Positions 1 through 9,516 of a stretch of 64,000 nt of DNA are shown piece by piece. This stretch comes from Acidimicrobiaceae bacterium. GTDB lineage: Bacteria; Actinomycetota; Acidimicrobiia; Acidimicrobiales; Poriferisodalaceae. Positions within the stretch are counted from its first letter, which is position 1. Each line of letters opens with the position of its first letter. The notes beneath the pieces were generated by a model. The model was not told the DNA's origin. It worked only from the letters and a program-made list of their open reading frames with translations, and made no database searches. The stretch spans positions 124,001 through 188,000 of the forward strand of contig PBKA01000006.1 of NCBI GenBank assembly GCA_002721305.1, written 5' to 3'. Made by a program: the position numbers and the translations under genes.

Positions 1-2751
1 CACGAGACCTTTTTGTTGCGTCGTGTTCTGTTCACTTTCTGCGGTATCGCGAACCAATTTGTCCAATACTGCCTGGTAAAGACCGATCTGTTCGGGGGTC
101 ATTGTGCAGTGGGCGAGCTCGTCTATTCGATCGGGTAGCTCGGCCGCTATTAGGGGTTCCGCTTTGGTTCGGCGGAACACTAGAACGCCGTTGAGGGCGT
201 GTAGGGCTGACTCCGCCGCGCCGATTGCATCACCGATCTGGCTGAGTTGGTCGATGAATGCAGTCCGACCGCCTACAAGTCCAGGGTTGCAGAAATCCAT
301 AATCGCCCAAAGGTCGCCGAGACCGTTTTCGATGGGGGTCCCCGTTAGGGCTAAGCGGACTCTGGCGTTGAGTTTCCTCAGTTCTTTGGCTGTGGCGCTG
401 CGGTGGTTCTTGATGACTTGTGCCTCATCGAGAACCACCCGATCCCAAACGACGTCCGATAGTTCATCTATGTCGCGGACCGCTGTGCCGTATGTGGTGA
501 TCACTACATCAGATGCTCGAATCTTTGCTCTGAGGGCCGCTCCAGATGAGCGCGAGGGTCCATGGTGCACCAGGGTCTTGAGCCCGGGTGTGAAGCGTTT
601 CGCTTCGGCTGCCCAGTTGCCGACCACAGCTGGAGGCGCCACCACCAGAGCAGGGCTATCCCCTGGGTGAGCGCCGATACGCGCCAAGATCGTGGGTGTC
701 TTACCCAACCCCATATCTAAGGCCAAACATCCCCCGAGGCCGGCTTCATCAAGGAAGGTAAGCCATCCCAGCGCTTCGGCTTGGTAGCTCCGCAGTTCGC
801 CTTTGAAGCCCTTGGGCTGGATGTCGAGATCGGAATCGATGGAACCCGCGGCGCGAAGCAGATCACTCGCCCAGCTGCTGCCCGCCAGGGTGACTCCACC
901 GCTGACGCCGCCGCCTTCGAGGCCCAGTGCATGCCTAAGCATTTGTGCGCCGGTGAGTTCTGTGGTTTCGGCTCGATCTGCCAAGGCTGCAGCCGCTTCG
1001 GCCAAGTCCGCTTTATCCAGTGCCACCCAACGACCGTGTGACTGGACCAACGGTTTGGCCTGCAGTGCTAGGGCTTGGATTTCCGACGCCGTGAGTTCAA
1101 CTTCGCCAAACACTGCACTCCAACTCACGGCAGTGAGCTGTTGGGCTCCGACGATACTGTCGGCGTCTTCGGCAGTTAAACGAAGTTGAGCGACCTGCCG
1201 GCGGCGTGAGAGAGCAGGTACCCGAACATCGAAGCCAGCAGATTCGAGTGCAGGCCCGGTCTGAGCCATCAGTTCCCATGCCTCATCCTGGTCGAGTAAC
1301 ACTTCTCCTCGGCGTCGCCCCCCGGGACGTAAGAGTGCCGGCACCATTCGTTCGAGGCGAGCGTATTGTCCTTTGACTTCGGTTCGGCGAGTATTGGATC
1401 CACTCACCATCGCAACCTCGACAGGGTCCAAAGAGTTCTCGGGTCCCGGCGAGAGCACCCTGAGTTGCCAAGCACCGGAATCATCTGGTTCGTCAAGTTG
1501 AACTATCAACGCATATTTCGCGACGGCGGTCACGGGTCGGGCCCATTGCTCGAGTTTTCGTGCGAGATCCGAGCCGTGATCGGCCGCGGCGGTAAACGGT
1601 TCTCCAGCCAAATTCGCTAAGAACGTTTCCGCGATCTCGGCCTTCGTTCGAGGTTCTGGGGGCGGCGCGGGAACATCTAGTCGACTCGCCGCACTCGTCA
1701 CAATTGCGTTGACCATGCCGGTAAGTGCTGACTGAACCACCGCTCGGGCATCGGGTCCGGGGTCAGCAGATGTTACGGTTCCAGGCAGGGCATTGGCGAA
1801 TGCTTCGAGCCTACTTTTACTGATTATCCCGGGCATCCATTGAACGATGAACTCTCCTTTGTTGTTGCGGTTTCGTTTATTGCGTCTCTTTCGAATTCGT
1901 TGCAGCTTCGGAACAGTTCTTCCTTGGGCGACTAGCCCGACAGCTGTAGCCGCCACAAGACTCAACCAACGGGCACTGGCACCAATTTGTTGGATATTGG
2001 CTTGATTGGCGGGATCAATGTGATCAGGTGCCGGAACCTGCTGACCCGAGTCCGCTTCGGTTTCTAAGTCGGGTGCTCCGTTCAGTTCCAGTTGAGCCGG
2101 GCTTTTCTCGGCGACGTCTTCCCAAGGCTGAGTGGAAAGTGCAGCGAGCCAGCCCAGTACATCGGCTACCTGAGCGCTGAGGGCGGGTGCTGTTAACCCC
2201 GAAGGAAGTTCAATTCGCCTGTGATCCTCCCAGGCGTTCTCTGGAGCTCCAGCGGCAACTAAGCGCGCGAGCACTTGTTCAGCTGACTCTGCTTCAGTGA
2301 AAGCCCCAGCGGCCCATGCAATGACTCGACCGGCTGTCCACGAAAGCTGAAGAGCAACAGGTTCAGGAACTGCGTCAACTGGAATCAGTGGAACGGATTC
2401 CTCGTCCTCCTCGACGCTGTAAGGTTCGCCAGTCGCGCGTTCGTAGGCCTCGGTCAGCAGAGTTAACTCCCCTTCAAAGTCCAGGATCACTTGTTTTCGC
2501 TGGGGTCCTCTCATGCGGCGGATTGATTGAATTTGGTCTTCGACCTCCTCGATCATGTCGATAAGCACATTTCGCCATCGGATCGGGTCTGAGGCCAATT
2601 CATGGACTTCCTCTTCGGTTGCCATGCCATCAGCTTCGATGCGCGCGCGAGCGGCGATCTGGCTCCACGACAGGGACGCCAACAAAGATCGAGGATCGCC
2701 CTCGGTTGTTTTGGAGTTTTCAATTTCAATTGTTGGATTAGATGCGTCCAC
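1..2751 (-). CDS. SNF2-family DNA helicase/translocase, C-terminus outside window
   Basis: The gene runs off the left edge; 917 residues are visible. The first ~600 residues are a variable N-terminal region resembling the SNF2_N_2 extension found on bacterial SNF2 proteins. RecA lobe 1 follows, with Walker A DMGLGKT near residue 680, the DEAQ box near 773 and LTGTPIENGLGDLW (motif III) near 805. The helicase C-terminal lobe is not in the window. The family uses ATP to translocate along duplex DNA; the cellular target is unknown. The start is taken at a GTG because an upstream in-frame TGA closes the frame and the first ATG is ~35 codons further in. It is divergent from proS across 276 bp in which I see no gene. 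Confidence 0.9.
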   Translation of the reverse strand, partial: MDASNPTIEIENSKTTEGDPRSLLASLSWSQIAARARIEADGMATEEEVHELASDPIRWRNVLIDMIEEVEDQIQSIRRMRGPQRKQVILDFEGELTLLTEAYERATGEPYSVEEDEESVPLIPVDAVPEPVALQLSWTAGRVIAWAAGAFTEAESAEQVLARLVAAGAPENAWEDHRRIELPSGLTAPALSAQVADVLGWLAALSTQPWEDVAEKSPAQLELNGAPDLETEADSGQQVPAPDHIDPANQANIQQIGASARWLSLVAATAVGLVAQGRTVPKLQRIRKRRNKRNRNNKGEFIVQWMPGIISKSRLEAFANALPGTVTSADPGPDARAVVQSALTGMVNAIVTSAASRLDVPAPPPEPRTKAEIAETFLANLAGEPFTAAADHGSDLARKLEQWARPVTAVAKYALIVQLDEPDDSGAWQLRVLSPGPENSLDPVEVAMVSGSNTRRTEVKGQYARLERMVPALLRPGGRRRGEVLLDQDEAWELMAQTGPALESAGFDVRVPALSRRRQVAQLRLTAEDADSIVGAQQLTAVSWSAVFGEVELTASEIQALALQAKPLVQSHGRWVALDKADLAEAAAALADRAETTELTGAQMLRHALGLEGGGVSGGVTLAGSSWASDLLRAAGSIDSDLDIQPKGFKGELRSYQAEALGWLTFLDEAGLGGCLALDMGLGKTPTILARIGAHPGDSPALVVAPPAVVGNWAAEAKRFTPGLKTLVHHGPSRSSGAALRAKIRASDVVITTYGTAVRDIDELSDVVWDRVVLDEAQVIKNHRSATAKELRKLNARVRLALTGTPIENGLGDLWAIMDFCNPGLVGGRTAFIDQLSQIGDAIGAAESALHALNGVLVFRRTKAEPLIAAELPDRIDELAHCTMTPEQIGLYQAVLDKLVRDTAESEQNTTQQKGLV

Positions 2752-3027
2752 GTGGCTTCTTCTTAGCTTCGCGGGATTGCTGAAAGCAGAACCTCACAAA
2801 CAGTCATACAGATGGCTGATTGCGAAGGTGCGCTGGCACACTGACACGAGTGTCCGCCGAAACGACTACCGAAGTTTCGGCAAACTCTGTTTCAAGGTCC
2901 AATCGGTCACCACCTGAAGCGCAGGCGGGACCGACGGCTATCTATGGTAGCGCCCTTTGTCCGCAAACACCACATAACGGCGTTAATTGGCTCCTTTGCG
3001 ACGGTAATGGTGCCGTACAGTGGGGTA

Positions 3028-4737
3028 ATGCGCTGGTCTTCCGCTTTCATCCCCACTTTGCGAGATGCACCAGCTGACGCTGAGGCTGTCAGCCACAAAT
3101 TGCTGGTCAGAGCCGGGTTCATTCGTCAACTACACGCTGGTCATTACAGCCTGCTTCCTATGGGTCTGCGTGTTCATGAAAAAGTCGCGCAGATAGTTCG
3201 AGAGGAGATGAACTCCATAGGTGGTCAGGAGTTCCTACTACCAGCCATGCACCCGGCTTCCTTATGGAAGCAAAGCGGGCGCTGGGACGTAATGGGCGAC
3301 GACATGTTTCGGCTTCAGGACCGAGGCGGGACTGATCTAGCCCTCGGTATGACGCATGAGGAAGTATTCTCACACCTCGCTACTTCGTTGCATTCATATA
3401 AAGAATTGCCTCAACTTTGGTACCAAATCCAAATGAAGTTCCGTGACGAACAGCGTCCCAAAAGTGGCTTACTTCGCGTCCGCGAGTTCGCCATGAAGGA
3501 TTCTTACAGTTTCGACTTAGAAGACTCGGGGCTGGACAGAGCGTTCGAAGCACACCACGACGCGTATGTTCGCATCTTTGAACGCATGGGGTTGAATGCA
3601 ATGCCGGTGCAGGCCTCCTCCGGGGCCATGGGTGGAACAGCGAGCGTCGAGTTCATGGTTCCTTCCCCAGCTGGCGAGGACGACGTTCTGGTGTGTGACT
3701 CATGCGGATACCGCGCCAACGTTGAACGAGGGACGTCTCAGCTCGAAGAAGTGCTGGACGAAGATGACGGAACAACCCTTGAGCGGTTCCCGACTCCCGG
3801 GGTTCGCTCTATTGCTGATCTTGCTGGACTCGAGAGCCAAGCGTTGGCGGTTCAACAAATCAAAACCATGGTGATGGTTCTCGACGGTGAACTCACGCTC
3901 GCTCTGTTAAGGGGAGACCATCAGTTGAACCTTCAGAAGCTTCAGGATTCAACCGGAGCAATTGAGGTTCGGCCCGCTACGACGGAAGAAACCTTGGAAG
4001 CTCTTGGTGCCGCACCTGGAAGTCTTGGCGCCGTAGGGGTTGAAAAGATCAGAGTTTTGGCCGATCTAGCTCTTCAAGGTCGTTTCAATATGTTTACTGG
4101 TGCCAACGAGGATGATTGGCATCTGCGAGGCGTATCTGTCGAGGCCGACATTTCGGTGAGTGAATGGACGGACTTGCGAGAAGTCGAAGAAGGCGAAGCG
4201 TGTATAGATTGTGGCGCTCTTTTGTCGGTCGTTCGCTGCATTGAAGCGGGGCATATCTTCAAGCTCGGGCGAAAGTACGCAGAATCTATGGGTATCTCAG
4301 TCTTGGATGCTGACGGCAAAGCCCAAATTCCTACGATGGGTAGCTATGGGATAGGAATTGGAAGAGCTGTTGCGGCAATAGCTGAGAATCACCACGATGA
4401 AGCGGGCCTGGTCTGGCCGATGTCGGTCGCCCCGTTTCATATGTTGATCACGGTCTTGGATGTCGATGACCGAACATCGATGCGAATTGCTGAAAAAGCT
4501 GAAACTGCTTTCCGGGCCGCAGGCCTAGACGTCTTGGTTGATGACAGAGACGCTCGACCGGGAGTGAAATTTGCCGACGCCGAATTAGTCGGGATCCCAT
4601 TTCGATTAACGATTGGCGCCCGCAACTTGGAAAAAGGCCAGATTGAATTCACCCCACGTAGCACTGGGGACACGCAGATGCTTGACCTTGACGAATGCAT
4701 TGAGGCGGCGTTAAAGAACGTTCGGAGCACGAAATGA
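3028..4737 (+). CDS. proS: Prolyl-tRNA synthetase
   Basis: Cytoplasmic class II aminoacyl-tRNA synthetase charging tRNA-Pro. At 569 residues it matches the bacterial type with an editing insertion. Motif 1 region (GMTHEEVF and nearby), motif 2 (FRDEQRPKSGLLRVREF) and a late motif 3 (MGSYGIGIGR) are readable, followed by the anticodon-binding domain. The editing insertion lies between roughly residues 220 and 390. The reading frame is open from 2944, but the ATG at 3028 gives the canonical N-terminus beginning MRWSSAFIPTLRDAPADAE, so the first 28 codons are discarded. Certain family call; start fairly sure. Confidence 0.96.
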   Translation: MRWSSAFIPTLRDAPADAEAVSHKLLVRAGFIRQLHAGHYSLLPMGLRVHEKVAQIVREEMNSIGGQEFLLPAMHPASLWKQSGRWDVMGDDMFRLQDRGGTDLALGMTHEEVFSHLATSLHSYKELPQLWYQIQMKFRDEQRPKSGLLRVREFAMKDSYSFDLEDSGLDRAFEAHHDAYVRIFERMGLNAMPVQASSGAMGGTASVEFMVPSPAGEDDVLVCDSCGYRANVERGTSQLEEVLDEDDGTTLERFPTPGVRSIADLAGLESQALAVQQIKTMVMVLDGELTLALLRGDHQLNLQKLQDSTGAIEVRPATTEETLEALGAAPGSLGAVGVEKIRVLADLALQGRFNMFTGANEDDWHLRGVSVEADISVSEWTDLREVEEGEACIDCGALLSVVRCIEAGHIFKLGRKYAESMGISVLDADGKAQIPTMGSYGIGIGRAVAAIAENHHDEAGLVWPMSVAPFHMLITVLDVDDRTSMRIAEKAETAFRAAGLDVLVDDRDARPGVKFADAELVGIPFRLTIGARNLEKGQIEFTPRSTGDTQMLDLDECIEAALKNVRSTK

Positions 4738-4743
4738 TCCGAG

Positions 4744-4770
4744 ATACGGTACTGTTCCACATAGCGGTAT
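4744..4770. promoter_or_regulatory. Candidate IclR-type operator upstream of the corrinoid methyltransferase operon
   Basis: A 27-bp imperfect dyad (outer arms ATAC/GTAT, inner TGT/ACA) lies 76 bp before the corrinoid-protein start. Its core CTGTTCCACATAGCGG aligns with sites at 24815-24833 and 19586-19612. The regulator is inferred to be the IclR protein encoded at 19631-20374. Confidence 0.5.
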
Positions 4771-4845
4771 GAATGTACTGTGTGGGGCAACAGGAGCCCG
4801 CTGAAGACCAGGAGCGCATGATGATGTGGACTTGGAGCTACGAGC

Positions 4846-5550
4846 ATGACTGACGTGCCTGATGGTGAGATCGAACTCGATCTATCGACTCTTAATGACG
4901 AAGATCTAACAGCCCAAATGCATGATGATCTCTACGACGGCCTGGCGGAGGAGATCGTCGACGGTACCGAAATTCTGCTCGGCCGCGGATGGTCGGCAGA
5001 CAAAGTCCTCAACGACGCGCTTGTCGAAGGGATGCGAATTGTTGGGATCGACTTCAGAGACGGAATCCTCTTCGTTCCCGAGGTTCTACTCGCCGCTAAC
5101 GCGATGAAGGCCGGAATGGAGATCCTCAGACCCCTGTTGGCTGAAACCGGGGCCGAGCCTGTCGGGAAGGTTGTAGTAGGAACCGTGAAGGGGGACATTC
5201 ATGACATCGGTAAGAACCTGGTGGCAATGATGCTCGAGGGCGCTGGTTTCGAGGTCATCGATCTCGGCATCAACACCGATGTTGAGGAATATCTAGCGGC
5301 TTTGGATGAACACAAACCCGACATCCTCGGCATGTCCGCTCTTCTGACGACGACGATGCCATATATGAAAGTCGTGATCGATACGATGACTGAGCAGGGG
5401 TTGCGTGACGACTACATCATCTTGGTAGGGGGCGCTCCATTGAACCAAGAGTTCGGCGACGCGATCGGCGCAGATGCGTACTGTCGCGACGCCGCGGTCG
5501 CTGCGGAAACAGCTAGCGACCTAGTCCAGAGGAAACGCCAAAAACAATGA
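4846..5550 (+). CDS. Corrinoid (B12-binding) protein of a methyltransferase system
   Basis: Small methyl-carrier protein of the MttC/MtbC/MtgC type, 234 residues. A helical cap (residues ~20-105) precedes a Rossmann B12-binding domain. The cobalt-ligand motif DIHDIGKN has its His at residue 119, and LVGGAPLNQEF near 190 is the usual later loop that contacts the corrinoid. It would shuttle a methyl group from the MttB homologue (9517) to the methyl-THF methyltransferase (6570). GGAG lies at good spacing before the ATG. It is the first gene of a six-gene operon and overlaps the next gene by 4 bp. Confidence 0.93.
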   Translation: MTDVPDGEIELDLSTLNDEDLTAQMHDDLYDGLAEEIVDGTEILLGRGWSADKVLNDALVEGMRIVGIDFRDGILFVPEVLLAANAMKAGMEILRPLLAETGAEPVGKVVVGTVKGDIHDIGKNLVAMMLEGAGFEVIDLGINTDVEEYLAALDEHKPDILGMSALLTTTMPYMKVVIDTMTEQGLRDDYIILVGGAPLNQEFGDAIGADAYCRDAAVAAETASDLVQRKRQKQ

Positions 5551-6185
5551 CCGAACCTAGGGTCCTGTTTCTTGGCTGCGGTGCGCTGGCCCGCGAAGTG
5601 AATGACATTTTGGCACTCAATAAGACGCGAAACGTCACTGTGGAATACTTGCCAGCCTCTCTACATAATCGGCCGGAGAAGATCGCGGACCAATTGCGAC
5701 ATCGGTTGGAGGAGGAGGCTGTCAATTACGACAGCGTTGTGGTGGGATATGGCGATTGCGGAACAGGTGGAGCGATCGATGACGTCTGCCGGGACTATAA
5801 AGTCGAGCGACTCCCCGGATCGCACTGCTATGAGTTTTTTCTTCCCCCGGGTGCATTCGAGCGCCTTCACTCAGAAAATCCGGCAACGTTCTATCTGACT
5901 GATTACCTGGTGAAACATTTCGATCGTCTCGTGTTCGAGGCCCTCGGCATTAATCAACATCCCGAGCTTTTTGATCTGTATTTCGGTAACTACGAACGAG
6001 TCCTCTATCTAGCTCAAACCGGGGACCCGTCGCTCGTTGCAGCGGCGGAGGCCGCCGCGGAGCGGCTCGGCTTACCCTTAACCATCAAGGAAACAGGTTA
6101 CGGGCAGTTGGGGACCGCGATGGAGACCGGTACCGGTGTTGCGGTGGCGTCTCCGACCCGGCAGTTAACGCGAGAGCGCCCGTAA
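5547..6185 (+). CDS. DUF1638 family protein
   Basis: A 212-residue protein recognised as DUF1638, a family that recurs beside corrinoid methyltransferase genes; its biochemical role is not established to my knowledge. It opens with a beta strand and turn (RVLFLGCGALARE) and has a conserved GYGDCGTGG loop near residue 70, then GSHCYEFFL, so several Cys/His residues could bind metal or cofactor. The ATGA overlap with the corrinoid gene indicates translational coupling. No signal peptide. Function is left open; a role in corrinoid loading or methyl transfer is inference from context only. Confidence 0.85.
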   Translation: MTEPRVLFLGCGALAREVNDILALNKTRNVTVEYLPASLHNRPEKIADQLRHRLEEEAVNYDSVVVGYGDCGTGGAIDDVCRDYKVERLPGSHCYEFFLPPGAFERLHSENPATFYLTDYLVKHFDRLVFEALGINQHPELFDLYFGNYERVLYLAQTGDPSLVAAAEAAAERLGLPLTIKETGYGQLGTAMETGTGVAVASPTRQLTRERP

Positions 6186-6216
6186 GGTGAAGAACCGACG
6201 CCGTCACAGAGACGAG

Positions 6217-6537
6217 ATGATGATCATCTCCTGGAGGGATATCCCAGCCCAAGTTGCTGCCGAAAGTGGTGGGAAACGGGAAAAAATTCTCTTGACGGCT
6301 CGATTCCAAGACGCGATCGACCGCGCCGCAGCTGTGGCGGGCCTAACCGAAACTACTGCATATGTTCAGGAATGGCACCGGCAGGTTGAGCCACTGCAGG
6401 GCGAGATCAGGTCCCAACTGAAAGCTTTGGCTGCGTCAATTGAAAGCAGCTATGACAACGAGGCCCTCGAAGAACTGGTCCGCAACGGTGGCCAAGCAAA
6501 GATAGGGAAGGATGAGGTCAATGGGCTCCGGCACTAA
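6217..6537 (+). CDS. Small virulence-factor-domain protein
   Basis: A 106-residue soluble protein with the ISWRDIPAQV opening typical of the Pfam 'virulence factor' family (PF13769), which despite its name is commonly encoded inside corrinoid/MttB operons. Helical, no catalytic motif visible. A GTG at 6187 would add ten residues, but the ATG at 6217 has an AGAGACGAG stretch in front and gives the usual family N-terminus. It sits between the DUF1638 and methyl-THF methyltransferase genes, so it probably helps the methyl-transfer complex; how is unknown. Confidence 0.75.
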   Translation: MMIISWRDIPAQVAAESGGKREKILLTARFQDAIDRAAAVAGLTETTAYVQEWHRQVEPLQGEIRSQLKALAASIESSYDNEALEELVRNGGQAKIGKDEVNGLRH

Positions 6538-6569
6538 CGTCGACCTCTGCTTTCAGAAAGAGGCGTGGC

Positions 6570-7472
6570 ATGACTGACACAGTCATATCTTCCGCGTCCA
6601 AAGAGGTAGTTATTGGATTTGACCGCCCGTTCGTAATGATCGGCGAACGGATAAACCCCACCGGCCGGAAGATGCTTGCTGAGGAGATGAAGAACGGTGA
6701 CTTTTCGCGGGTGGAAGCTGATGCGATTGCACAAGTCGCCGCGGGGGCACACATGCTTGACGTCAACGCCGGTATCCCGCTGGCCGACGAACCAGCACTG
6801 TTGGCTGACGCTATTCGCTTGGTCCAGGCCGTCACCGATGTGCCTCTTTCTATCGACTCTTCGATCATTGAAGCTCTGGAGGCGGGAATCGAAGCTTATG
6901 AAGGAAAACCTCTAATTAATTCGGTGACAGGAGAGCAAGAAGTCCTAGATCGGGTCCTTCCGCTTGTCGCAAAGAACGGGGCAGCGGTAGTAGCAATATC
7001 AAACGACGAAACGGGCATAAGCGAGGACCCAGACGTACGGTTCGAGGTGGCAAAAAAGATTGTGTCCGCGGCGAATGACCACGGGATTGCCTCCGCCGAC
7101 GTCGTTGTGGACCCTTTGGTGATGCCTATCGGAGCGATGGGGAGCGCTGGCCGTCAGGTGTTTCATCTTGTGCGTCGACTAAGAGACGAACTCGGTGTCA
7201 ACACGACCTGTGGAGCGTCAAATGTCAGCTTCGGCTTGCCGAATCGTCACATCATCACGGGGACTTTCCTGTCGATGGCGATTGCAGCGGGCATGACGTC
7301 AGCGATCATGAATCCGCTGCACGCTGAAGTAAAAGCGGCCGTAATGGGAGCCGATGTTCTCATGGGCAATGATGAGAATTGCGCTGCTTGGATTTCTGAC
7401 CATAGAGACCCCGGGGCCGGCACTGAAGCCCGCGGGACGCGACGGAACCGGCGACGCGGCAACGCGTCATAA
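6570..7472 (+). CDS. Methyltetrahydrofolate:corrinoid methyltransferase (DHPS-like fold)
   Basis: A 300-residue pterin-binding TIM barrel of the MeTr/AcsE/MtgA type. Visible elements are the GERINPTG opening loop (residue ~25), HMLDVNAGIP (~62), LSIDSS (~92), INSVTGE (~116), and the later DPLVMPIG and TTCGASNVSFGLPNR loops. It should move the methyl group from methyl-Co(III) corrinoid to THF, giving CH3-THF for the MetF/Fhs branch encoded at 24.9-27.5 kb. The C-terminus ends in an Arg-rich tail (residues ~283-300) that is not part of the barrel. Fourth gene of the operon. Confidence 0.92.
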   Translation: MTDTVISSASKEVVIGFDRPFVMIGERINPTGRKMLAEEMKNGDFSRVEADAIAQVAAGAHMLDVNAGIPLADEPALLADAIRLVQAVTDVPLSIDSSIIEALEAGIEAYEGKPLINSVTGEQEVLDRVLPLVAKNGAAVVAISNDETGISEDPDVRFEVAKKIVSAANDHGIASADVVVDPLVMPIGAMGSAGRQVFHLVRRLRDELGVNTTCGASNVSFGLPNRHIITGTFLSMAIAAGMTSAIMNPLHAEVKAAVMGADVLMGNDENCAAWISDHRDPGAGTEARGTRRNRRRGNAS

Positions 7473-7487
7473 CCAACCTGCTGAAAC

Positions 7488-9512
7488 ATGGCGTCTTCAC
7501 ATCGAGTGATCTTCACCCCTAGCGGCATTGAGGCAGACGCGGAAGATGGCGCCACGGTTTTGGACGTCGCTCGACAATCGGGCGTCGACTTAGACAGTGT
7601 CTGTGGAGGGCGAGGAATTTGCGGCCGTTGCCAAGTGATCCCTTCCCTAGGTGATTTTGCCAAATGGGCGATTACCTCAACAGCAGAACACCTCAGCGAA
7701 GTCGGCGCCACGGAGATGACATATAGCGGGAAGCGCCCCATGGAACCTGACGCCCGACTGGGTTGCCAAGCTCGTATACGTGGAGCGGTCGTTCTGGACG
7801 TCCCCCCGGGAAGTCAACTACACGCACCTGTCATCCGCAAAGAGATCAACATCGGCGAACTTAGGCTTGATCCAGTGACGAGCTTGCATGTCGTTGACAT
7901 AGATCCACGGGATCTCGACCTTTCCCAAAGACTGGAGGCAGTCATCGAGGCCCTTGAACGGGAGTGGGGTCTCGTGCCTACAGATGTGGCGCCGGGAGCG
8001 GGACAAGAACTCGAGTCGCTTGCCTCCGACAGAGAAGGCACCGTCACGGTCCAGCTGCGTCGCTCCCCCACCGGAAGGGTCCTGCAGAGGGTGCGGTTGG
8101 GGGCATCGCTCGACAACCTAGGTGTCGCAATAGATATCGGGTCGACCACTATTGCCGGTCACCTCATAGATCTTGGGAGCGGGGAAATACTTGCCAGCGA
8201 GGGGTTGATGAACTCACAAATTCGACTTGGCGAGGACCTCATGAGCCGAGTGAGCTACGTCATGATGAACGCCAACGGGGCTATTGATCTGCGGAGCCTG
8301 GTGAGGGAGTCCGTCGGCGACCTCATCACTGCTTTAGTTCGCAGTGCCGGTCGAGACGGTGGCGACATTACGGAAATAGTGTTGGTGGGTAACCCCATTA
8401 TGCATCATTCGTTTCTCGGGTTTGACGTCGTTCCACTCGGTCAAATGCCCTTCGAATTGGCAACTGAGAACGCGGTTGAGCTCCCAGCGAACCAGTTAGA
8501 AATTCCTGCAGAACACGCGTGGGTGTATTTCGCACCGTGCATCGCTGGTCACGTTGGAGCGGACTCAGCCGCCGCTATTCTCTCCGAGGGAACAAGCAAA
8601 GGAGTACGAAAACAGTTACTCGTTGACGTCGGTACCAACGCCGAGATTGTTTTCGGAAACGCAGACCGGATCCTGGCGGCATCTAGCCCTACGGGACCCG
8701 CATTTGAGGGAGCGCAAATCAGCCATGGTCAAAGGGCCACCAAGGGTGCTATCGAGCGGGTACGAATCGACAAGAACTCGTTTGAACCGGCCATCAAGGT
8801 CATAGGGTGCGACCACTGGTCCACCGATCCTGGATTCGCTGAAGCGATAGGCGAAACAGGGGTCACAGGGATATGTGGTTCCGGCATAATTGAGGCGGTA
8901 GCGGAACTCTTCTTGAGTGGTCTCATGAGTTCTGATGGGACGTTGCTTGATAATCGGTCCAAGACGAAGCGTGTGGTAGCGGACGGCCGAACATTCTCAT
9001 TTGTCCTCTATAACGGCGAAGGACCTGTGGCACCTCAAGAAATCGTCATAACCCAAAACGACATCAGGGCTATTCAACTAGCGAAAGCGGCGCTGCGAGC
9101 AGGAATAGACCTCCTTCTGGAACACGCCGATAGTTCGGGTCCAGAAGAGATCCGCCTTGCGGGCGCATTCGGTGCACAGATTGACCCGGTTTACGCGATG
9201 GTTTTAGGACTCCTCCCTGACTGTGAAGTTGAGGTTGTCCAAGCAGTGGGAAACGCTGCAGGTAGCGGGGCTGCTCGTCTGCTGCTCTCCTTTGAAGAAC
9301 GTGAGGAAATTGAGAGGCTCGTTCGTCAGGTTGAAAAAATCGAAACGGCAACTGAATCGCGGTTCCAGGAGATGTTTGTCGAAGCAATGGCCTTCCCCCA
9401 TGCGACTGCGGACCACACCCATTTGGCTAGAACTGTTGAACTTCCCTCTTCTCCTCTAACGTCTACGCCCGGCGACCGAAACACGAAACGTCGCGGTCGA
9501 CGAAAGGATTAA
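7488..9512 (+). CDS. RACo/RamA-type corrinoid protein reactivase (2Fe-2S + ASKHA ATPase)
   Basis: A 674-residue protein that reduces accidentally oxidised Co(II) corrinoid back to Co(I) at the expense of ATP. The N-terminal plant-type ferredoxin domain has CGGRGICGRC (Cys 39, 45, 48) and a fourth Cys near residue 93. The ASKHA actin-like ATPase part carries VAIDIGSTTIAGHLID (~211) and LLVDVGTNAEIV (~379), characteristic of DUF4445/RACo. The C-terminal ~60 residues are a charged extension. Its place between the methyl-THF methyltransferase and MttB homologue genes fits a dedicated activase for the corrinoid protein at 4846. Confidence 0.92.
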   Translation: MASSHRVIFTPSGIEADAEDGATVLDVARQSGVDLDSVCGGRGICGRCQVIPSLGDFAKWAITSTAEHLSEVGATEMTYSGKRPMEPDARLGCQARIRGAVVLDVPPGSQLHAPVIRKEINIGELRLDPVTSLHVVDIDPRDLDLSQRLEAVIEALEREWGLVPTDVAPGAGQELESLASDREGTVTVQLRRSPTGRVLQRVRLGASLDNLGVAIDIGSTTIAGHLIDLGSGEILASEGLMNSQIRLGEDLMSRVSYVMMNANGAIDLRSLVRESVGDLITALVRSAGRDGGDITEIVLVGNPIMHHSFLGFDVVPLGQMPFELATENAVELPANQLEIPAEHAWVYFAPCIAGHVGADSAAAILSEGTSKGVRKQLLVDVGTNAEIVFGNADRILAASSPTGPAFEGAQISHGQRATKGAIERVRIDKNSFEPAIKVIGCDHWSTDPGFAEAIGETGVTGICGSGIIEAVAELFLSGLMSSDGTLLDNRSKTKRVVADGRTFSFVLYNGEGPVAPQEIVITQNDIRAIQLAKAALRAGIDLLLEHADSSGPEEIRLAGAFGAQIDPVYAMVLGLLPDCEVEVVQAVGNAAGSGAARLLLSFEEREEIERLVRQVEKIETATESRFQEMFVEAMAFPHATADHTHLARTVELPSSPLTSTPGDRNTKRRGRRKD

Positions 9513-9516
9513 TGAG

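Noticed and set aside
104-670. 188-codon frame on the plus strand inside the helicase gene
   Set aside because: It is the antisense shadow of a gene with clear SNF2 motifs and has no recognisable domain of its own.
2752-3027. Hidden gene or RNA in the spacer between the SNF2 helicase and proS
   Set aside because: Only short overlapping frames without codon bias or a ribosome-binding site; no structured RNA seen by eye.
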